Source of the DNA: Flavobacteriaceae bacterium
Lineage (GTDB): Bacteria > Bacteroidota > Bacteroidia > Flavobacteriales > Flavobacteriaceae
DNA: 64,000 nt
Reading direction: 5' to 3'
NCBI GenBank assembly: GCA_002746415.1
Contig: NVXD01000018.1
Location: forward strand, 62,001-126,000
Position 1 is the stretch's first letter, and every line of letters begins with the position of its first letter. Both the position numbers and the translations under genes were made by a program. The notes beneath the pieces are model-generated. The model was not told the origin of the DNA. It made no database searches and was given only the letters and a program-made list of their open reading frames with translations. Shown piece after piece: positions 62,287 to 64,000 of this stretch.

Positions 62287-64000
62287 ATGAAAGAAGGGAG
62301 TTATAAAATAGTATATACAGTGTTGGTCTTTTGCCTGACCTTCGTACAAATTCTTGCGCAAGATTCTTTAATTACAGAAAGGAATTATCTAAAAGAGTTT
62401 CAAGATTCTGAAAATGCAGATGGCAGGTATTCTTTTTTCTTTAGTACTTCAAACAGATATTATGAGAATTCGGCCTATGATTGGCTAGAAACAGTTAATG
62501 TATACCTTAGTACTTCCCTTAAAATAAAGGATTCTACATCAATTCAGCAATACAAGTTAATTCAGTCTCAGTTGTATCATGATATTGGCGATTATGATAA
62601 GAGTATTGCAATAACTAATGAGTTATATGCTGAAAAGGATAATTTGAATTTGGAAACAATGAAGAAGTTGTTGAACATTATGGACAATGACTACTCCCAA
62701 TTACAATTATATGATAAGCAAGTAGAAATTAGAGAACGAAAGAGGGAATTGGGTTTTACAGAAAGTGTTACATTTTACGATATATATTCCAACTTAGGCC
62801 TTCATAGGCAGGCTATGGAGGATTACATCATGGAAGTTAAGAAAGACATTGATGAAGATGACCATTATGGTTTGGCAGAATATAATAATAATGTAGGGAA
62901 TTTTCTTCGTTTGGATAGATCTGCATCAACAGCACTCCCTTATTATAAAAAATCCCAGAATTATATCGAACTTTATTTAATTGATATTACAGAAGAAAAA
63001 ACAGAGAACGACATTGTAAAAGGAAATTTATTAAAAGGAATTATTGATGGCAATATTGGAAAATGCCATGTACAATTAAAAGAATATGAAGCGGCTATTC
63101 CATTTTTGGAAGCAGGTATTACTACAATTAGAGAAAATAATAAAGGAAAGCATTCTACAGAAGTCATAGAAAATACATTGAACCTAGCTGATTCCCATTT
63201 ACAACTAGAAAGATATAGACAGGCCAAAGCATATTTGGATGAAGAGCTTAATATTACCCAAGTAAACCATGTTATAAAAAAGAATCGTCTATTGGCGCTT
63301 TACTATGAGATACGAGAAGATTTTAAAAACACTTCACTTTATTTAAAAAGAAATGTGAAAATTAGAGATTCCATCAACTTAAGCAATACTTCAATTAAAA
63401 AACAACAGTTGGTTGCAGTAGCTGGACAACAGGTGGCTATTTCCAAAAGAATGATAGATGAGCAAAAATTGGTGATGGAAAAAGTCAGGAATGATTTGCA
63501 ATCCAAGGATGATAAAATAAGCTTCGTGTTTATTTCCTTAATATTTACATTGCTTGGTTTTGCTGGATTGGTGTTTGCCTATTTAAAGAGTATTAAAAAC
63601 CAGCGACTCATTGCAGCCCAAAAACATATCATTGAAAACTCTTTGATAGAAAAAGATTCTCTTTTAAAAGAAATTCATCATCGAGTAAAGAATAATTTGC
63701 AAATGGTTTCTAGTTTGTTAAGCCTACAAACAAAGAATACAAAAAGTAAAGCTGCAATTGCTGCTTTGGAAGAAGGAAAAAGTAGAGTAAAAGCGATGGC
63801 CTTAATTCATCAAAAACTCTATCAGAATGATGATTTATCAGTCATTGAAATGCAAGGCTATATTGAAAGTTTGATTAATAGTGTACAGTCTGTTTATAAA
63901 AAGGGGGGACACAATATAAATATTACAATAGATGCAGAGGGGGTGGAATTGGACATTGACCGAGCAATTCCTTTTGGGTTGATATTAAATGAGTTGGTTT
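62287..64000 (+). CDS. TPR-containing sensor histidine kinase, HisKA_2 type (cut by window end)
   Basis: 571 codons are present; the ATPase domain continues past the window. Signal peptide (IVYTVLVFCLTFVQILAQ), TPR-like helices to about residue 400 (YKLIQSQLYHDIGDYDKSIA, LADSHLQLERYRQAKAYLDE), one membrane helix (VFISLIFTLLGFAGLVFAYL) and then the HisKA_2 phosphoacceptor region LLKEIHHRVKNNLQMVSSLL (His464 or the next His). The start of the ATPase domain, IPFGLILNELV, reaches the end. The likely partner is the LytTR regulator at 60875. Confidence 0.92.
   Translation, partial: MKEGSYKIVYTVLVFCLTFVQILAQDSLITERNYLKEFQDSENADGRYSFFFSTSNRYYENSAYDWLETVNVYLSTSLKIKDSTSIQQYKLIQSQLYHDIGDYDKSIAITNELYAEKDNLNLETMKKLLNIMDNDYSQLQLYDKQVEIRERKRELGFTESVTFYDIYSNLGLHRQAMEDYIMEVKKDIDEDDHYGLAEYNNNVGNFLRLDRSASTALPYYKKSQNYIELYLIDITEEKTENDIVKGNLLKGIIDGNIGKCHVQLKEYEAAIPFLEAGITTIRENNKGKHSTEVIENTLNLADSHLQLERYRQAKAYLDEELNITQVNHVIKKNRLLALYYEIREDFKNTSLYLKRNVKIRDSINLSNTSIKKQQLVAVAGQQVAISKRMIDEQKLVMEKVRNDLQSKDDKISFVFISLIFTLLGFAGLVFAYLKSIKNQRLIAAQKHIIENSLIEKDSLLKEIHHRVKNNLQMVSSLLSLQTKNTKSKAAIAALEEGKSRVKAMALIHQKLYQNDDLSVIEMQGYIESLINSVQSVYKKGGHNINITIDAEGVELDIDRAIPFGLILNELV

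Noticed and set aside
1-64000. tRNA/rRNA genes, CRISPR arrays, IS elements, prophage or integration sites
   Set aside because: I looked for clover-leaf sequences, regularly spaced repeats, transposase-like proteins and att-type repeats in the gaps and saw none.

Overview
The window is an ordinary-looking chromosomal segment of a low-GC member of the Bacteroidota, most likely a (marine) Flavobacteriaceae species. The evidence is a PorP/SprF type IX secretion protein, the bacilliredoxin YtxJ, a DUF6503-like lipoprotein, DUF2853, a menaquinone pathway, many lipoproteins with short signal peptides, TPR-fused histidine kinases, and promoters of the Bacteroidota type (a TTG element about 20 bp before TAnnTTTG). 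The SRP RNA gene at 19927 has a textbook copy of that promoter and was used to calibrate the others. I see no phage, IS element, CRISPR array, tRNA or rRNA gene.

Layout. 1-10.4 kb: a truncated Gfo/Idh oxidoreductase, Pcm, SmpB, two lipoproteins, a PorP/SprF protein with a four-fold 34-residue repeat and a SPOR-like tail, a TetR regulator with a good operator, ClpB, YtxJ and a lipoprotein. 10.6-12 kb: glyA. 12-16.7 kb: a minus-strand signalling block holding an unknown protein, a LuxR-type response regulator, a TPR histidine kinase, a 46-residue lipoprotein and a LytTR protein with a dead receiver domain. Two copies of one inverted-repeat element lie upstream of the first and last genes of this block. 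16.8-25.8 kb: a predicted beta-helix lipoprotein, a thioesterase, glutamine cyclotransferase, SRP RNA, SDR, transaldolase-type aldolase, a thioredoxin-fold lipoprotein without cysteines, an ABC-F protein and a fasciclin protein. 25.8-30.6 kb: pheT, leuB and leuA. 30.8-40.3 kb: an unknown protein, a GMC dehydrogenase pair, a divergent Nramp protein, RluA, LspA, PanB, an NTF2-like protein and a 3-keto-disaccharide hydrolase-type protein.

40.7-48.2 kb is a phenylalanine/tyrosine degradation operon: HPPD, phenylalanine hydroxylase, homogentisate dioxygenase, fumarylacetoacetase, a flavin reductase-like protein and an amino-acid dehydrogenase. Then come dnaK, a Bax-inhibitor-1 protein, a YD-repeat-like secreted protein, a coiled-coil protein, a GNAT and a hydrolase. 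54.5-60.8 kb carries menaquinone genes (thioesterase, menF, menD, menA) mixed with DUF2853, CvfB and a SPOR-like membrane protein. The window ends with a LytTR response regulator, a 650-bp gap with LytTR-like direct repeats and a possible small RNA, and a TPR-HisKA_2 kinase cut by the window edge.

The most interesting candidates are the paired inverted-repeat element with fixed spacing to -7-like boxes in the 12-16.7 kb block, the direct-repeat/promoter/hairpin arrangement at 61.9-62.1 kb, and several proteins with telling missing residues (pseudo-receiver, ABC-F, Nramp, thioredoxin-like). None is proven; each is given with the test that would decide it.
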